Part shown: positions 1 to 14,011 of the stretch, piece by piece | How positions within the stretch are numbered: the first letter of the stretch is position 1 | Layout of the letters: each line of letters starts with the position of its first letter | NCBI GenBank assembly: GCA_014549065.1 | Contig: JACDOX010000007.1 | Span: forward strand, 12,197,648-12,261,647 | Length of the DNA: 64,000 nt | DNA from: Cardinalis cardinalis | Lineage: Eukaryota; Chordata; Aves; Passeriformes; Cardinalidae | Direction of reading: 5' to 3' | Notes under the pieces: model-generated | Seen by the model: only the letters and a program-made list of their open reading frames with translations | Database searches by the model: none | Told to the model about the DNA's origin: nothing | Translations under genes and position numbers: made by a program

Positions 1-1721
1 CCCTGTGGGAGCAGGGTAATGGGGCTTACCAGATGGATCTGGCACCAGGAATAATAATCACTTTGTGGATGAACCCAGTGGATAAAAGAAGAAATGATAG
101 AAGCCTTTTCCTATCAAAACCAGAGTATGTCTGGATAGGAAGGTATTCATCTTGCTCTGTAGAGCATCCTGGCTAGTTGGAACTGGAAAAGCAGGACCAT
201 AATGATTTGGGATGCATACTCTTCAGGATGCTGAGGGTGAGGCTGATTTGGTAGCCTAATAGTTGGGGCATTCACTTGGAAGAACAAAAANGTGTGCCTG
301 ATGTTTAAAAGCTTGAGATATTGCCTAGTTCAAAGGTCACAGATCAGAGTCTGTAGAGCTTATTGCCTCTTCCTGGTCTTTATAATAAACGGCACTGACT
401 ATTTCATGTATTGAAGGAACATAGATGTGGCTACTTCTACAGAATNTGCTGAGGAAAACAGATTTGCTGTGGTTTAGCTTCAGATTTGCTGTCATTGTGT
501 CATAGGTTTATAAACTAGATCANGTTTTTGTTAAACTACTACTGATGATTTCTGTATATTTTCAAAGAATTGGTCTGTAGCTGTCTCCTCTCAGTCCATG
601 CTGAAGATCACTTGCTTTCCTTTGCACTGAAACAGCAGAGTGCTCAGGCAAGCACAGAGCAATTCACTCAGTGTGTTGCCAAAGCACCTGTACAGTTTGT
701 AGCTTTTGCTGCACAAAGGAAAAGTTCCATCTTCAATGTCAACCTGACACAACCTTTGTGTTTTGGTCAAAGGAGTTTTCCAGGTATCATAGGAAGAGAA
801 AAGAAGGTTTGTAAAGGCTGGGAGAAATGGTCTGAGAACTAAGGCTCAGATTCTAAGTTAAATGGTAATTTGTCTTGCAGAGTGAATTTGCCTCTGTTGG
901 TTAATTCAGTCCTGCTGCATGTGTGGAATGTGGAGTTCAGCGTAGATGAATAATAAATGAATGTAAGAATGTTAAATTCAGAAGTTAATTTTAACAGCAT
1001 CACATGCATTAGTGACAGCAGGAAAAAAATGCTTGTGAGTTTAGATTCTGCAAAGCTGTGACAGTTATTTTATGTGAATCCNCAGCACTTGTAAATGTTT
1101 AACTTAGATGGTGCTCTTGCATACTCTACTCCATAATTTTTATGTTCTGGGCTGAGTTAAAAGGAGTTTGACATGGGATTTTTCTAACTCTAATACTCTA
1201 AGAGATGTGTGATGTGCATGTATGCTAGCTTTAAACTAACTAGTCTGAATATGGCTAACAATTTAGCTATGAGATTATAAAAGTACTTTACATGTCTGAA
1301 TAAATTGTGGATTGATTTTGTGAAATTTAGTAGGATTGTTTTTCCTGTACTCTCTGCCTAACCTGAGTTATCAAATTGAACATCAAGAATCTGGTTAAAT
1401 NCCTAAGACTTAAGGATAATAATAATTTGTAGCTTAAATTTTNTGAGGAGAGATCTCTTCATGCCTGTAGCCTCTCCATTTCTCCAGCCCCAACATATGG
1501 TTGATATTCCTAGAACTTTGCCAGTTGTTTCTTAAAGCAAGGATTGCTAAAGTAGGGAGCTTTTCTTTTGTGATTGCATCCTTGGTTAGTCCCTCATCAT
1601 GAATCGTTCTTGGGCATTTATATAACTGTCAGTTTCTAAAAGTGATTATCTATAAGCTATATATAGAGGGCACAAAAACACTATGGTTTTTGAACAAACC
1701 TCTATGAGCACAGAGCACTTG
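1..1721. other. AT-rich noncoding stretch
   Basis: I recognise no repeat, RNA or gene here. The one notable item is an open frame at about 570-842 on the plus strand, whose part from 595 to 783 lies between a pyrimidine-rich AG and a CAG|GTATCA donor-like site. It resembles no protein I know and is reported as a lead only. Single N bases interrupt the sequence at intervals. Confidence 0.55.
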
Positions 1722-1727
1722 TGGTTT

Positions 1728-2098
1728 TGTCACAGATGTGTTTTATGAAAAATCCTTTCCTTAGGATTTTTTCTCCTGAGAAGCTGAGAGGCCTCAGAAA
1801 CAAAATGTATCTGCTGCTGTGGAATGTAGCAGGTGGATCTTTGATTGGTCCATGTTGGTTGTTTCTAATTAATGGCCAATCACAGTCAGCTGGCTTGGAC
1901 TCTCTGGGAGTCAGGAGCCATTGTTATTCATTCCACTCTTTCCTTTCCTTGCAAGCCTTCTGATGAAATCCTTTCTTGTGTTCTTTTAGTGTAGCTTTAG
2001 TATAATATATATCATAAAATAATAAACCAGCCTTCTGAAACATGGAGTCAGATCCTGGTCNCGTCCCTCTTCCTGGGATCCCTGTGAACATCACCACA
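1728..2098 (+). mobile_element. Solo LTR of an endogenous retrovirus, family shared with 21042-21405
   Basis: The element runs from TGTCACAG to ACCACA, so it has the TG...CA ends of an LTR, and is 371 bases long. A 6-base target duplication with one mismatch flanks it (tggttt before, tggttg after). A CCAAT box lies at 1876-1880 and an AATAAA polyadenylation signal at 2021-2026, about 72 bases before the 3' end. The same order of motifs appears in the minus-strand copy at 21042-21405. No internal viral coding sequence follows, so this is a solitary LTR left by LTR-LTR recombination. A 6-base duplication is typical of class II (ERVK-like) integrases. I do not assign a database name. Confidence 0.85.
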
Positions 2099-2104
2099 TG
2101 GTTG

Positions 2105-3717
2105 TGTCTGTGGCAGCTGTGTAGGAGTACCTCTCCAAGGCACTGTTTGGCTCTTGAAAGTGGTTGGTTCNGTGTTTTTTTCATGAAATTTAGATTATGA
2201 ACGAGAAGTTAAAGGCAGGAGAGGAATTGTCTTGCAGGCTGGGCGGTACTTTTTATCCTGTTCTTGTAATTCTATGAGCAGTCCTAGAGCCTTTTGGNTG
2301 CAGCAGAAACATCACTCAAACCGGACTTGGTATGTGGATAGGATTTGCAAATTGGCTGTTCACTGCTCTTTAACAAGTTACCTCTTTGCTGAAATCTAGA
2401 TCTCCTGCTTTTAAGAAAAACGGAAGAAACCAATTTTGATTCTTTCTGTGCTTAATACATCTTTATTTATGCTAACTAGCCACACTTGAAACAATCAAAT
2501 GTATCTTATGACTTGCATTTTGTATCAATTACTGTTGAAAGGATGATGGTGTAAAAAATGTGTGGATTGCACCAAAACCAATAGATGTTAAGTCTTTTCT
2601 GATATTCAGAATATATGGCCCTGTATATAATTGTTTTATCAGTAATATAAATGGAACACATTTGTACCCAAGATAGTCCTCTTTTAAGAGAGAAAGTTTG
2701 CATATTCAGTAGTTACATAGGACTTCTTTATGTAAATTCACAACACCTCTGTGGAAGTTGAAAATAGAAAAATTNTAAGTGGTGTCATGTATAAATCTCA
2801 GATCATTGCTAGTTTTAGTCTACTGTTTTGAAAAGTCAGGATGGAGTGATCACATGATAATATGAAACAATAAAAGAACATTGTCTCACTCATTTGTATA
2901 TTGAAGCAGCGTACTTTGCTTGGAGATTGTCTATGTAGAGCAAAGTTTGAGTTCAGCAGTACAAGGGACAGGAAATCTGTGATGTTGCTGAACAAAACTT
3001 ATAAAAAGACCTCAAGAGATGATAATGAATAAAGCAGTGAATACCAGAGACTACTAAAAAGGGATCTTGGTGACAGCCTCTGTGGACCATGAATGATAAT
3101 ATCAAAAGCTTCTGTCTAGACATTTTTCCTTTTTATTCTGTTCTGTGAATGTTTTTCAAGGTTATGACTGTCAAATTTTAAGTTATTCCTTGTAATGAGA
3201 GGGTTTTGTGTCCTATTTAAACATAATTCTGTTTACTAACTAAGCAAGCAAGTTTCTCACTTTTCGGGCCTGATGGTTATGTGTTTCTGCTGTTAGTATA
3301 TATTCTATTTAATGATGTTTGGAAGATACAGGCCGTTNTAACTCAGAGACCTTATTCTCATTATTCTATGGAACAGGTGACCTGTGTGACTCGAGGTACT
3401 GGGAGGACTTAAAAAGCACAATTGCCTCTTCCAAAGACTTTTAAAGGCCATNGAAGGACTTTTCCATGAGATAAGCACAGCAGGGAGCAATAGGATGGCA
3501 TCAACACCAGGCCTGGCAGAGATGAGATGTAGTTAACACATTCTGTGTAATGCATCCAAACAAAAGTTCCCACTGCAGCACACTGTAAAGAAACAACTGC
3601 CTGTAGTCATGTCACAGGTCCAAAGAAAGATCACACCAAGTTATGGGACAGATGGCATCTGCAACCACAGAATACTGCGTCTCTGCCCTGACCCTTTCCT
3701 GCAAATATGTCTCTGTG
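2105..3717. other. AT-rich noncoding stretch
   Basis: I recognise nothing here. The short open frames on both strands (61-86 codons) have no family signature, and some contain N. The last 250 bases become slightly less AT-rich as the next LTR is approached. Confidence 0.5.
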
Positions 3718-3723
3718 GGTACC

Positions 3724-4365
3724 TGGAACTTGGACTGTAAGTCATTGTGACAAAAACCTGAGATAAACCTGGACAATAATACCACCTTTATCTTATCTCA
3801 GACCTAGGGGAGGTGAACAAACCTGGGGGACAAGAATGTATCACTTATAATGGACACAAAGAATCTGGATTTTAGGGAGCAGCAGGAAAGTCAGCTCAGC
3901 AACTGTGCAGAAATCAGCTCCTACTTGGTAAGAGTTAATTTCAGCAGGGAGAAGATGTGACCACCGACTCATGGCACACTGACTCAAGAAATCACTGACT
4001 CAAAAGAGAAACACTGAGCATATGGACTAATTAGCATGAGAAGCAAGGAAATCACTTAACCAATAGAAGAAGAGAACTGTGTAGCCAATGANCANTAATT
4101 CCTTTGTTTGCAAAAATNTAAAAATAGNTAANTTTGGAACAGTCTTGGGGCCCCATCACCACTGAGAATCCCATGGTGAAAAGGGGCCAGCGGAATGCTG
4201 CTGGATCCACCAGCGGTGACCATCTTCTGCTTGATCTCTCTCTGCCCTTCCCCATCTATCTATCTCTTTCTCTCACATTTAATGTTAACTATATCTGTAT
4301 TACTGACTTTGGTATATGTTGTTGTTTGCACCTTAATTTGGGCAGAGATCACTCATACCATAACA
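3724..4365 (+). mobile_element. Probable solo LTR
   Basis: The stretch starts with TGGAAC and ends with TAACA. It is flanked by ggtacc on the left and ggtact on the right, a 6-base duplication with one mismatch. Inside are a CCAAT box (4060-4064), a decayed TATA-like run interrupted by N at about 4113-4130, and then a pyrimidine-rich part with a short CTAT microsatellite (4254-4265). This order (CCAAT, TATA, pyrimidine-rich 3' part) is usual for avian LTRs. No clear AATAAA remains. No viral coding remnant adjoins it. The left boundary could instead be the TGTGAC at 3746, but that start has no matching duplication. Confidence 0.6.
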
Positions 4366-4371
4366 GGTACT

Positions 4372-7300
4372 GGAAGAAAACATAGTTTTGGAGGTGGAAA
4401 ATATACGTAATTTAACTGGGATTGCAGTGTTATCCTTTGGACTTGAATTAAACATATATTTCTAAAGATGAGTTGGACAATCCTACCTATTTATTAACTT
4501 GGAACTTCTTTTCCCANATAGTAATGGTGAGAAAAAAATGGTAATGAAAAAAAGATAAATTTGCAGTTACAATCCCCACCAAGCATGAAGTAGGTATATT
4601 GTGTAGTATGTTATTATTCAACTATTTAAAAAATACAATATGGCATCTTGTTTTGAGAGAGACACATCAGTGGTCTGCAAAGTGAGGCATGTGCAAGATG
4701 GGATGTGGGAGGAAATACTGGAGCTTCCATTTATGTTTACTTTTTAGATTAAAAAAACCCACAAAAATAAGTAATTTTTAATATTGCTTGACATTGATGC
4801 TCTGACTGGGTCCACATGTCAGGTGACCACATTAAGGTCACAGGGTCTACTGAGGGAAGAGTGGATGCTGTAAAATGTAGAGAGGTTGACAATGATGCTG
4901 TCACTTGTTCATTCCTTTCAAATATTTGCGATGTATTACAGTTTGCGTGTTTCTGGTTAAGTGGATTTAAACATTATATGATCTACTTTTAGCAAAGCTA
5001 ACCCTCACAAAATAGATGGGCCTCTTAAAAAGATACCTGCAAAGGAACTTGTTGATCAAATGTAAGGCTAATAATGTGAGAACAAGTGAACAAGAAGGAG
5101 ATGGCAGAGCTGGCGCTTCTAGTTATAGTAGAAGCTGTCAGCTACGTTGAGGTGAAAGCAACGATCTTACCAGATCTGACAAGAACTTGGGAAAAAAAAG
5201 TCATTATAGAAATATACTGAACTTTGAACCAGACATTTGAATTGCTGCATCACAAAATGTTGAACCAAATTGGCAAAAATAATGGACCATATTCAATCAC
5301 ACACCTCTCCCTAAAAAAATGGAAAGAATTAATTATATTTTTAGGGGAAAGCAAAAATGGGCTTTTTATGCTGTTAGTAAGTACAATTATAATTAAATTA
5401 TTGGTTATTTAATCCTTAAATTTTGTTTTAATATGTGCATAATGTATTGAAAGAGTAGTACATGTTCGTAACTTTTAAAGAGAAAGCTATGCATGTGTTG
5501 GGAGTGCATGCTCAAATTTATTTTACTTTATGCTCAATAGGCATATGTGAAAAAAAATGGAAACTGTTGAACTAGGGAATAGACACTTAAAGAGTAAATA
5601 GATATTAGATCACTTACCTTCATTGGTTTAGTGTCCTATGACACTCTAGACTGTTGGTGTTGTGGGGAATGGAAATTTTCCTGTGGTTTACCAGTTTGCT
5701 TCACATGGGATGTCTCAGAGGTGAATCAGTTGTGTCATGTGCAGAATGCAGCATCCTGTGGTGCTGCTGCTACTTTGAGACACATGTTGTGCAGTGCCTG
5801 AGTAATGAATTCAGCTCAAGAGTCTACATATTAACTGCTGGCATTTTGTTGNGTTCATTAGCATCCTTTTTTAAGTTTTAACTTTTTAAAGTGAGTAACT
5901 TTGACTGGAGTGATTAGCACTAACCTTGGTGCTAGTAGGAAGGTTAACATGACATAAAATTTTTGGAACACAAACTTTGTTATGGTCATCATTGTATGAA
6001 ATAATGCTGTATAGATCAGCCAAGGACACCTTGAGTAGTCTNTAACATCTTTTGATTAACATTTTCTTTTTCCCCCAATGACAGATATTTATTAATACAA
6101 GCTACATAATGAAGATTTATTTCTTCTACAGAACTATATACATGTTCTTGTATTTCTGATTATGTAGTAATTTTTGAATTAATGATAAAAGACTAATGAC
6201 CTGAGGAAAGATCTGTGGAGATGCAAAACTTTGCCAACTCTGACTGTATAACATGGCGCTTTTTATGTTGGTTCTACATGAATGAATGCAGAATCATGTA
6301 TTTAATGTGAATATCAGACATTACTCTGTGGTAATGAATTAGGACATTATTTGCACAAGAATTGCACAGGGAAATGCAATCAATGCCATTTCATGTTCAT
6401 TTCAGCTAATGTCAATTTTATAGGCTCATTTCAGTCTTTTCTTTCACTTCAAAAGTCTAGTGCTATTATTTTGTTTGAAGCAAGTCTAAATCCACATTTA
6501 TTAAGGGCACAACTTTTCATACATCCATACTAATTCTAGAAATTAAACTCTGGGTATGCAAGTTAGGGACTGAGATAAGAGTTTCTTTATGCAATTATAA
6601 TTTTAGACAATNCAATGCCTTTGCCATGAATATGACAAGAGGGGAAGATACTGCATTAAGTGATTTTTTTCCTTTTTTTTGCTTAAATGATTTTTCTAGT
6701 AGTTTTTTAGTCATACTTGGTGTGTTCTATCTGGAGGAGGAGGTAATTTGCGCATCACTCAGATCCATTGACAACCATTTAATTACTTGGCGTTTCATCT
6801 TTCTGTGGTCTTCCTGTGCATTTTCTGTCTGACTCACTGTGAAGGCAGTCCCTTTCNACTCTGCTTAGTTATAAACCTGGGATATGTTTCCCTGTAGCCT
6901 CTTTATCTGCACCTGTGCACCATTTTTGTGTGCTCAGGCAATTACTTTGCCNTGCAAAGCAAGCTGTAAGGGTCAAACAGACCACGCCTCTTCTCTGCAT
7001 CCACCACCTACTGCACTGATGAAAAATGTGCTGGTGGTGCTAAGCACCAAAGAGGACNTGTAGAATGGGCTGTTTCTGCCATGCAGGTGACCTGTCTGAA
7101 GCTCTTCTCCAATGATAGAGGGTGGGTGATGTGTCTGTCTAGAAAATGTTGCATTTCTGGACTTCCTCAGCTTGTCCTAAAAGGAATTCATGTGTTTTTT
7201 TCAGAAAGCAGGAGGAGTACTGCAGTTTGCTCATGTATTGTGTTGGTAACTGGTGGGCCACCACTGATTCTGTTTTCTAGAAAATATACTGCCAAAATAT

Positions 7301-9600
7301 TCACAGAGGTCTGCTGGGGAGTGGAAGGAGAGCAGGAATGAATCTTAGAGGATGTAGTTCAACAGAAACCTGGAAGGTTATTTAGTTGCCACTCCATACC
7401 AGCAAGTTTTTCTACCTTCTTCTTTAAAAACCTGGAAGCTGTGGATTTAAAAAAATAGTTGTGTAGTTTTCAAAGGTCTAGTGTAACTTTTTTCTCTCTG
7501 TTTATGGAAGACATTGGATCCATTCTTTATTTAGAGACTCATTTGGACTTAAAATTACTAATTTTATTAAGAAGGATTGGTTCTGCTTACATGTGAGGTA
7601 ACTTTCCAGCANGTCTTTTACAGTTGTATGTTTTCTTCTATTTTGCTTCAGTTCCATAACTCCCTCTGCTTTAAATTTTATTTCAGTTCTGAGACGGGTT
7701 CTTCCTACTTTAGTTGTGTTAAATATTTATATCAAATAAAGAGGAATAGTGGAAGAAATAGACAGAGTTGGGATGAAGTTATTGTTATCCAGTAGTACCC
7801 TGGAGATACAATGAATAAGTCAGGTGTTTAATATGAAAGAGCGATCAGTTTAATTTCTGCATCCTTCACATCTCTGTGTAGTCATGTACTTTATCAGTAG
7901 TTAGCATAACATGTCACTGGTGACAATGTTATAAACAGATTTTAATTTACAGATAAATGTTAAAATACAGAAAGAAATTGAACTCCTTTTTCCATCTGCT
8001 TATGTGAATTCCCACACATATGTCAGGATTGCAGCAGCATGTACTTAAATTATGAGTAAAATATGTTTATTTAAGTAACATGTAGTGCTCAGCTTTTAAG
8101 AGAGCGCATCTGGTCCTGCTTTTCAGTTTTTAAATGCATGGAGACTTGAACCCCAAAGTTAAAATAAAANGAATCTAGGGTCTTTCCTGTATTTCCTCTT
8201 AATCTTTTGAGCCCTTATTNTTGTTCAGAATAAAGCACCAGTGAACTGTAATACCAAGTCCTTCACTCTTGCATTTCTCTCAGCCTTAATTTCTTGCATT
8301 CTCTCTCATGTTCTTATTAATGGTGNGTGGAGGGTTTTTTAAAATTTTTCAAGCTAAAGCAGTAGAATAAGTGCAGATTATCATTCTTTCCTCAGGCTCT
8401 ACTTTGCTCTTGTGATTCTTGAACTGAAATAATATAAACACTTGAATGTGACCGGAACTGATTCCTTGTGGCAAGAATAAAGTCTGGTTTTCTACAGAAT
8501 TTTGGCTTTATGAAACATGGCTTTGACAGTAATGGCAAAATAGCATAAAAATGGACAGGAAACCATCTTGACACAGATTTTTGGGGTTCTGGTTTTAGGA
8601 AGTCCCATCTTCCACTGCATTTCCATCTTGCTTAGTCAAACAGGAGGAGGTTTTGTCTCAAGATCATTATTCCAAAGTTTTCATTGNTTTCTGCTCCCTG
8701 AAACTCTCCTCAGCAGTCAAGATTTCACAGTGCTTCTCAATAAGGTTCCTGGTTAAGATTTTTTCTGAAGAACANGTTAAATATTATGTATAAATAAAAA
8801 AATGCCTGAATTGGACCAAAAAACCCTGATTTTTTGGGTAACTGTGGACAACTCCATGTATCAAGATTTTCAACTAACCTTGATTACATGTGAAGAAAAA
8901 AAGTCTCCTGCAAGCTACATGCCACATTTCTGCCTCTAGGACATTCCTCCTGCTCTAATGACTGAGTTTGAACATTGTTATAACTGAGTGGCTGTAAGCA
9001 ATGTCTTTGCCATAGTTCTTTACTTTTTCTGTGGTTTACAGTAAATAAGTCTCCATTTTTGCATTTTTAGTTTGGGTTTTTTAATGTTTTAACATAGCTA
9101 AGTGTAGACTGTGAGTAGTATAGACCAAGTCCTTTGAAAATTGCCTTGCGGAGTGGTGAGAGCGTATTTCTGGACTGTCATGGTTCATGAATTTTATGTA
9201 GCTGATGAATTACACAGTAGATAACCACCTCATACTTTGTATTTCCTGCTGTGGATAGAGAAACTTCCTGAGCTCTCTGTGGTAGAGAGGGACAAATAAT
9301 TTATTGCCTTTTCTCACTTCTGGGTTTTGTAGGCAAAGGACCAAAAATACATCTTGCTGTATGACAGGAAACCCAGACTTTTTCCTAAGTCTGTTATTCA
9401 GCCATCTGGGAAATGATGTTTGTTCTCCCACAGAAAAAAGAAATGCTATTTAATTTCAATGCAGCTGAGAAAACTTGAAAGTCAGGTTTTCGTGTATAAA
9501 TGTCATTATAAGAAGCATCTCTCCTGTAGTGCAAGCTAGCTTTTAAGTGCTGTGACTGGGAAGTAGGCTTGTCCTTCATGCCTTCCAAAGGATCTTATCC
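4372..9600. other. AT-rich noncoding stretch
   Basis: I recognise no repeat or gene in these 5.2 kb. The open frames reach 86 codons at most and have no recognisable domain. One 69-base open segment (4993-5061) lies between a TTTTAG acceptor-like site and a GTAAGG donor-like site. Alone it proves nothing. Confidence 0.5.
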
Positions 9601-9639
9601 CAATTTAAATCATGGGATACTGTGGATTTACTAGCTTTG

Positions 9640-9930
9640 GCCACAGCCAAGAGTATCTTGGGACAGCTGGGTGCCTGAGGTGCTACCCCTGCATCCATTG
9701 CTCCCATGCTCTTCTCTCAGAGAGCTCTGCTTAGGCTTGCAGGATCATCTCCAGGTCCTTTTCCCACATCCCATGGGACNGACAACTCCTTGTGAAGCTG
9801 GGTTCCTCTACTGCTGCTCCCCTGCCCTCTGCATCTTCCTGTTGAAACCGCTCTTTGTCCCTGTCATCTTCCAACACACCTCAGAACTCCTGGCTTTTGC
9901 TTTAGTCTTCCTGTTTGTCTAAGGATGAGA
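9640..9930. other. G+C-richer island of unknown nature
   Basis: The base composition changes visibly to pyrimidine-rich, C-rich plus-strand sequence against the AT-rich surroundings. An 83-codon open frame (9671-9922, plus) covers most of it but contains an N and reads as a Leu/Pro/Phe-rich, low-information peptide. It could be an old repeat, a diverged pseudogene or a regulatory segment. I cannot decide between these. Confidence 0.3.
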
Positions 9931-12900
9931 AACTTGCAGGTTANTGGAATTCTAAACACAAAAGTGTTGGAATAGATGTGGTGGGAATGCATTTTAAAAG
10001 ATGTTTTACATGTAAACTGAATAATGATAAGGGTATCTTTGAAGTAGTTAAATTTCTTTGTAATGAGCACTTGCCTTTGGTTACAGGTATCTGAACAGGT
10101 GTACAGAAATGAGCTTTGAACTGGGCTGACTGGTTTTGTCTGTGTTTTGGAAGGGATATGCAAAAAANCCAGTGCTCTTAAGCTGTTTGAGGTAACAGTA
10201 AAGATAGAATAGAAAACAAGTAGAACATTAAACCTAGTTGTGCATGTACATTTTAACTTTGGATATATGTAAANAGCATAGTTTCCTAAACAGTAATTTT
10301 ATTTACGATTTTGTATTTTTGCAGTCTGATTTAGATGGAATATTTCTATATCTGTATAGTTTATATCTCTATCTGCTTATATATATTGCCTCAAGACCAG
10401 GTAGTCCAAGGGTACTTTGGGGCCTCATAGCAATGACAGAAATAATAAACCACAGGACAGTGTTTTCAGGCTTAGCAGAAACCAGAGAGCTTGGAACAGC
10501 AGGTATTGCCAGCAGCTGTGCTTGACTGGGTGACTAGGAATGATGGACAGATTTATCACAGGTGAGTTCATAAAGGTCGCAGTGATTCCAACAGCAGAGC
10601 AAATATATTGGTTATAGGTGCTATATTTCAGAGGCATAAAGTCAAAGAAAGGCTACGTTCTCAGAAGGGATTAGAGAGTCATAATGTCATATGTGCAGAG
10701 TGACTGTCATTTGCAAACAGGCTAGGGATGTGTCTTACTAATGGGCTTAGACTGAGCAAAACACTGTTGCAGAAAACATGTGAACCACAGCTGATCATGT
10801 TATCAGTTTCAGTGATTATTAGAGCTGAAGGAAAAACAGAAACTGCCAGGTGTATGTTTGGAGAAGTGATGTGCAAGTTTATTTCCATTAATTTGAGATG
10901 AAGTGAGCAGGAACTTTTGGCAAAGTGTCTTAGGGAAAAAGNTTTCTCAGGCACTTGTTTATTGGATTACTTGAGAATATAAACTGTACTCTTAAAGCAA
11001 TAGAAAACAGTGTTTTTAAGCTCTGAATTGCAGTGCCACTATTTTTTTTAGAATATCAGATTTTACTGGCTAGTATCTTTACTATCCAGGAGCTGATGCT
11101 GATGTGTAGAAGTCTAATTATTAGCCATTAACAAAGGTATGAATTATTTGAACCAGCTAATTACGAGGAAATAAGATTTTTCCATGCCAAGAGCCCTGAA
11201 AAAAACTACACCACAGAGCTTATATACTTAGTCAAACCAAGTCATTGTGCATTCCTACCTCATCTCTGATAACTGGCTGGGAGGAATGAACAAGCTAAGA
11301 ATAAAAGAACAGGGCAAGTGTCTACGATACATATTCTTGAATCCTATCCAATTTTTACTGGTTATTCCCAAGGAATTTCAGAGCCACCTGTGATTTCTCC
11401 ACAGTTANGTTGCTGTTAATGGATTGGTTTTTGTGATTATGTCCACTATCTTCTTGTACTTGTATAAATTTTTACCACAACTATATCCTTGTCAAGGAAT
11501 TCCATGACCTGTCTCCAATTTAAGAAGTAGCTGACTGGGGCTGTGAAGACAGATGTTTACTAGAGGTGTCCATTTTATTGAAAGCTTGAAAAGCACACAA
11601 GTTCAATGGAAAAACATTGTCTTCTGCATAGCATTGACATACATTTTATATCCAATATTGTCCCTACGTGACACATTTAAGCATATTGATTTACAACTCT
11701 TACTTAAATAGAGTGAAAAAGGAGTGAGGGATTAGAAATAAAAAATAAATTATGGGATATACTGATTAATTCTGCTGAAATCTAGGGTATGTTAGCCTGC
11801 TCAAGTCAGCCTGATGGCTTTGACTGTCAGCAATCACACCTTTGAACTGGTATGTTGTGACTTGTGAGCCAGCAGCTTTGAGGACTTTGTTCTGGGAGCT
11901 ATGACAGTAAATTGGTGCCATGGACAGGACACTGAAAGGGACTGAACATCCCCTTAGCTATTTTTATCTGAGATGGGCTCAGCNTTCTCCATCCCTGAAT
12001 GGGAGATAGGATGGATATGGAACATGCAGGAATAGGACATGCTAAGCCTTGAACCCTTTCACTTTGTGGACAATACTTGCCTTATCCTAGTCTTCCTAAG
12101 TGAAGTGTGTCTCGTGCGTCATGCTGATGCAGCCTCAAAGAATAAAAAGACTTATGACCCTTTATGAAAATGTTGAGATAAAGTGCAAAATGAAAGAAAA
12201 ATTTCTACAAAATNTGTCTGCCACTTTACAAAAACATTCACAAGTTCTGGTTGACTTTTTACAAAAACATTGACAAAATTTGCTTGTCTCCTTGCAGAAG
12301 TGTTCAGATGCGGGAACAAAATGAAAGGGTGAAATTGGAAACTCTGCTGCACATTGGAAGAGGCCTTGTCTAACAGCTGCATTTTGTGCCCTGTATGGCT
12401 GCAGAGTGGGAGAAATTACTGGGGCCAGTGCTGGATGCTGGGATAGGAATGAGATGCTGGCTTTGGTAAGATTTATTTTCTTATTGCACCATCACTGAAT
12501 AATTTTAAGGATTGAAATTATGAAGACTCTGCTATGGGAAATCTGGGACTGAGCCAGTGAGGAAACCTGGTCAGATTATGTGAGTGTGGGGTGTGTAATT
12601 GCAAAGAGGCCTTGATCCCAGCTCAAGTGGCGCAGGTGTGGCTGCCAGAGTAGCTCCTGGATGGCTGGAAAGGGAAATGTCCTCAACAACTGTACAATAA
12701 AACATACAAGTTCCCTGATATGTGGTCTNATGTCTTTGGACAACAGGAACATCTCTTGTCCCCTTGATGGGTTGTGACACTACTTCTTGCTTTGTAGAAC
12801 TAATCTATTTTGTTGGTCACTGTTTGCACTAACGGAGGTGATTCGTGTCACCAACCTGAGGCAGGTCTGGAGTGAATTTTGTGAATGGAGGGTGGGTCTG

Positions 12901-14011
12901 AACACGTTTTTTAAACATAGCTTCTTGTGGCATTGCATAATGTCCATTTCTTCTGGTGCTCAGAGATCTGCAGGAGTGTGAAGGACAAACAAGGATCCCT
13001 CTTTGTTATTTGTTTGGAAGTAAATTCAAATAAGTCTCCTAGGTTTTTANCACTCTCACCCCTTATTTTTAAATGAGGAAAAATATCTCTGCTGTCAGGT
13101 TAATAATGACCAGGATTCCTCTGCTTTGAATTTCTTTGCTTTGTGCAGCAACAGCAGCATATCATACTACTGAAATCATACCTGAAGCTATGATTATGGA
13201 TGGTGTAGGCAGCTGTGTTTGATACAGGTCTAAACTAACTAGACAAGCACACCTCTTGTGTTGTCCTGTTATGGTGAGAGAATTCACCTTGTTTTTTTTA
13301 GTAGTCTCTCTAGTTTGGTGAAACAGGTGGTGTTTTATTGTGGTTATAAAATCATAATTTAAAGCCGAGATGTCCTCGATTTTTTTCCCTTGTGTGTAAT
13401 GAACCATNCCTGAAAATACACACAGATGTAAATATCTGAAGATTTTCTCTGTGACAAAAGCAGACTGTCAATTCAAAATGCAGATGGACTGCTAAGTGCT
13501 ACATGCCTAATGATATTTAAAAGGCCTCTTTAAACAGTTCCCTGTAATTCAACAAGAGCACTTCTGTGAGAGTTATTTTAGGAGAAATTACTTGAAAACT
13601 TGCTGAAATATGCATTGGAACTGAATACTTAGTATTGCTGTAGGAATTGACGTTCAACTCTGCAACTTGTTTTATTCTGCACATTTGTAGTAACTTTATG
13701 GTGGTCTCTTCTTCCCAGTGAATCTGTTGTGACTGCATGTGTGTGGTGTCTTGTTTAATATATTAGAAATTGTGATTCTTTTAATGAGGTCTCTTCATAT
13801 AAGGAGTTAAGGAAGCGCTGTCATATTAATGTGAGTGCCTTCAGTTGAGCCTAAGAGTGTAGTGTTGAATAATATGAACCCTCAGAAATTTCCAAGTTGT
13901 TTTGTACCNATAATAAGGCAGCAAGTAATAAAAAAGTTAATGATATCCGTTGGTATTTCAGCATGTTTCTCTTTAGATATCTCAAAACACAGTAAAAGAC
14001 CCTGGTGATAC
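9931..14011. other. AT-rich noncoding stretch
   Basis: I recognise no gene. The stretch holds a short direct repeat (12223-12277) and a less AT-rich part at about 12390-12760 that matches nothing I know. Open frames are 60-99 codons and without family features. Confidence 0.5.
12223..12277. repeat. Short direct repeat, two units about 31 bases apart
   Basis: The unit ACTTTACAAAAACATTCACAA (12223 on) recurs, with two extra T and one substitution, from 12254. The minus-strand reading therefore repeats a short Val-Phe-Val-Lys-like motif. It looks like a local duplication rather than a known element. Confidence 0.55.
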
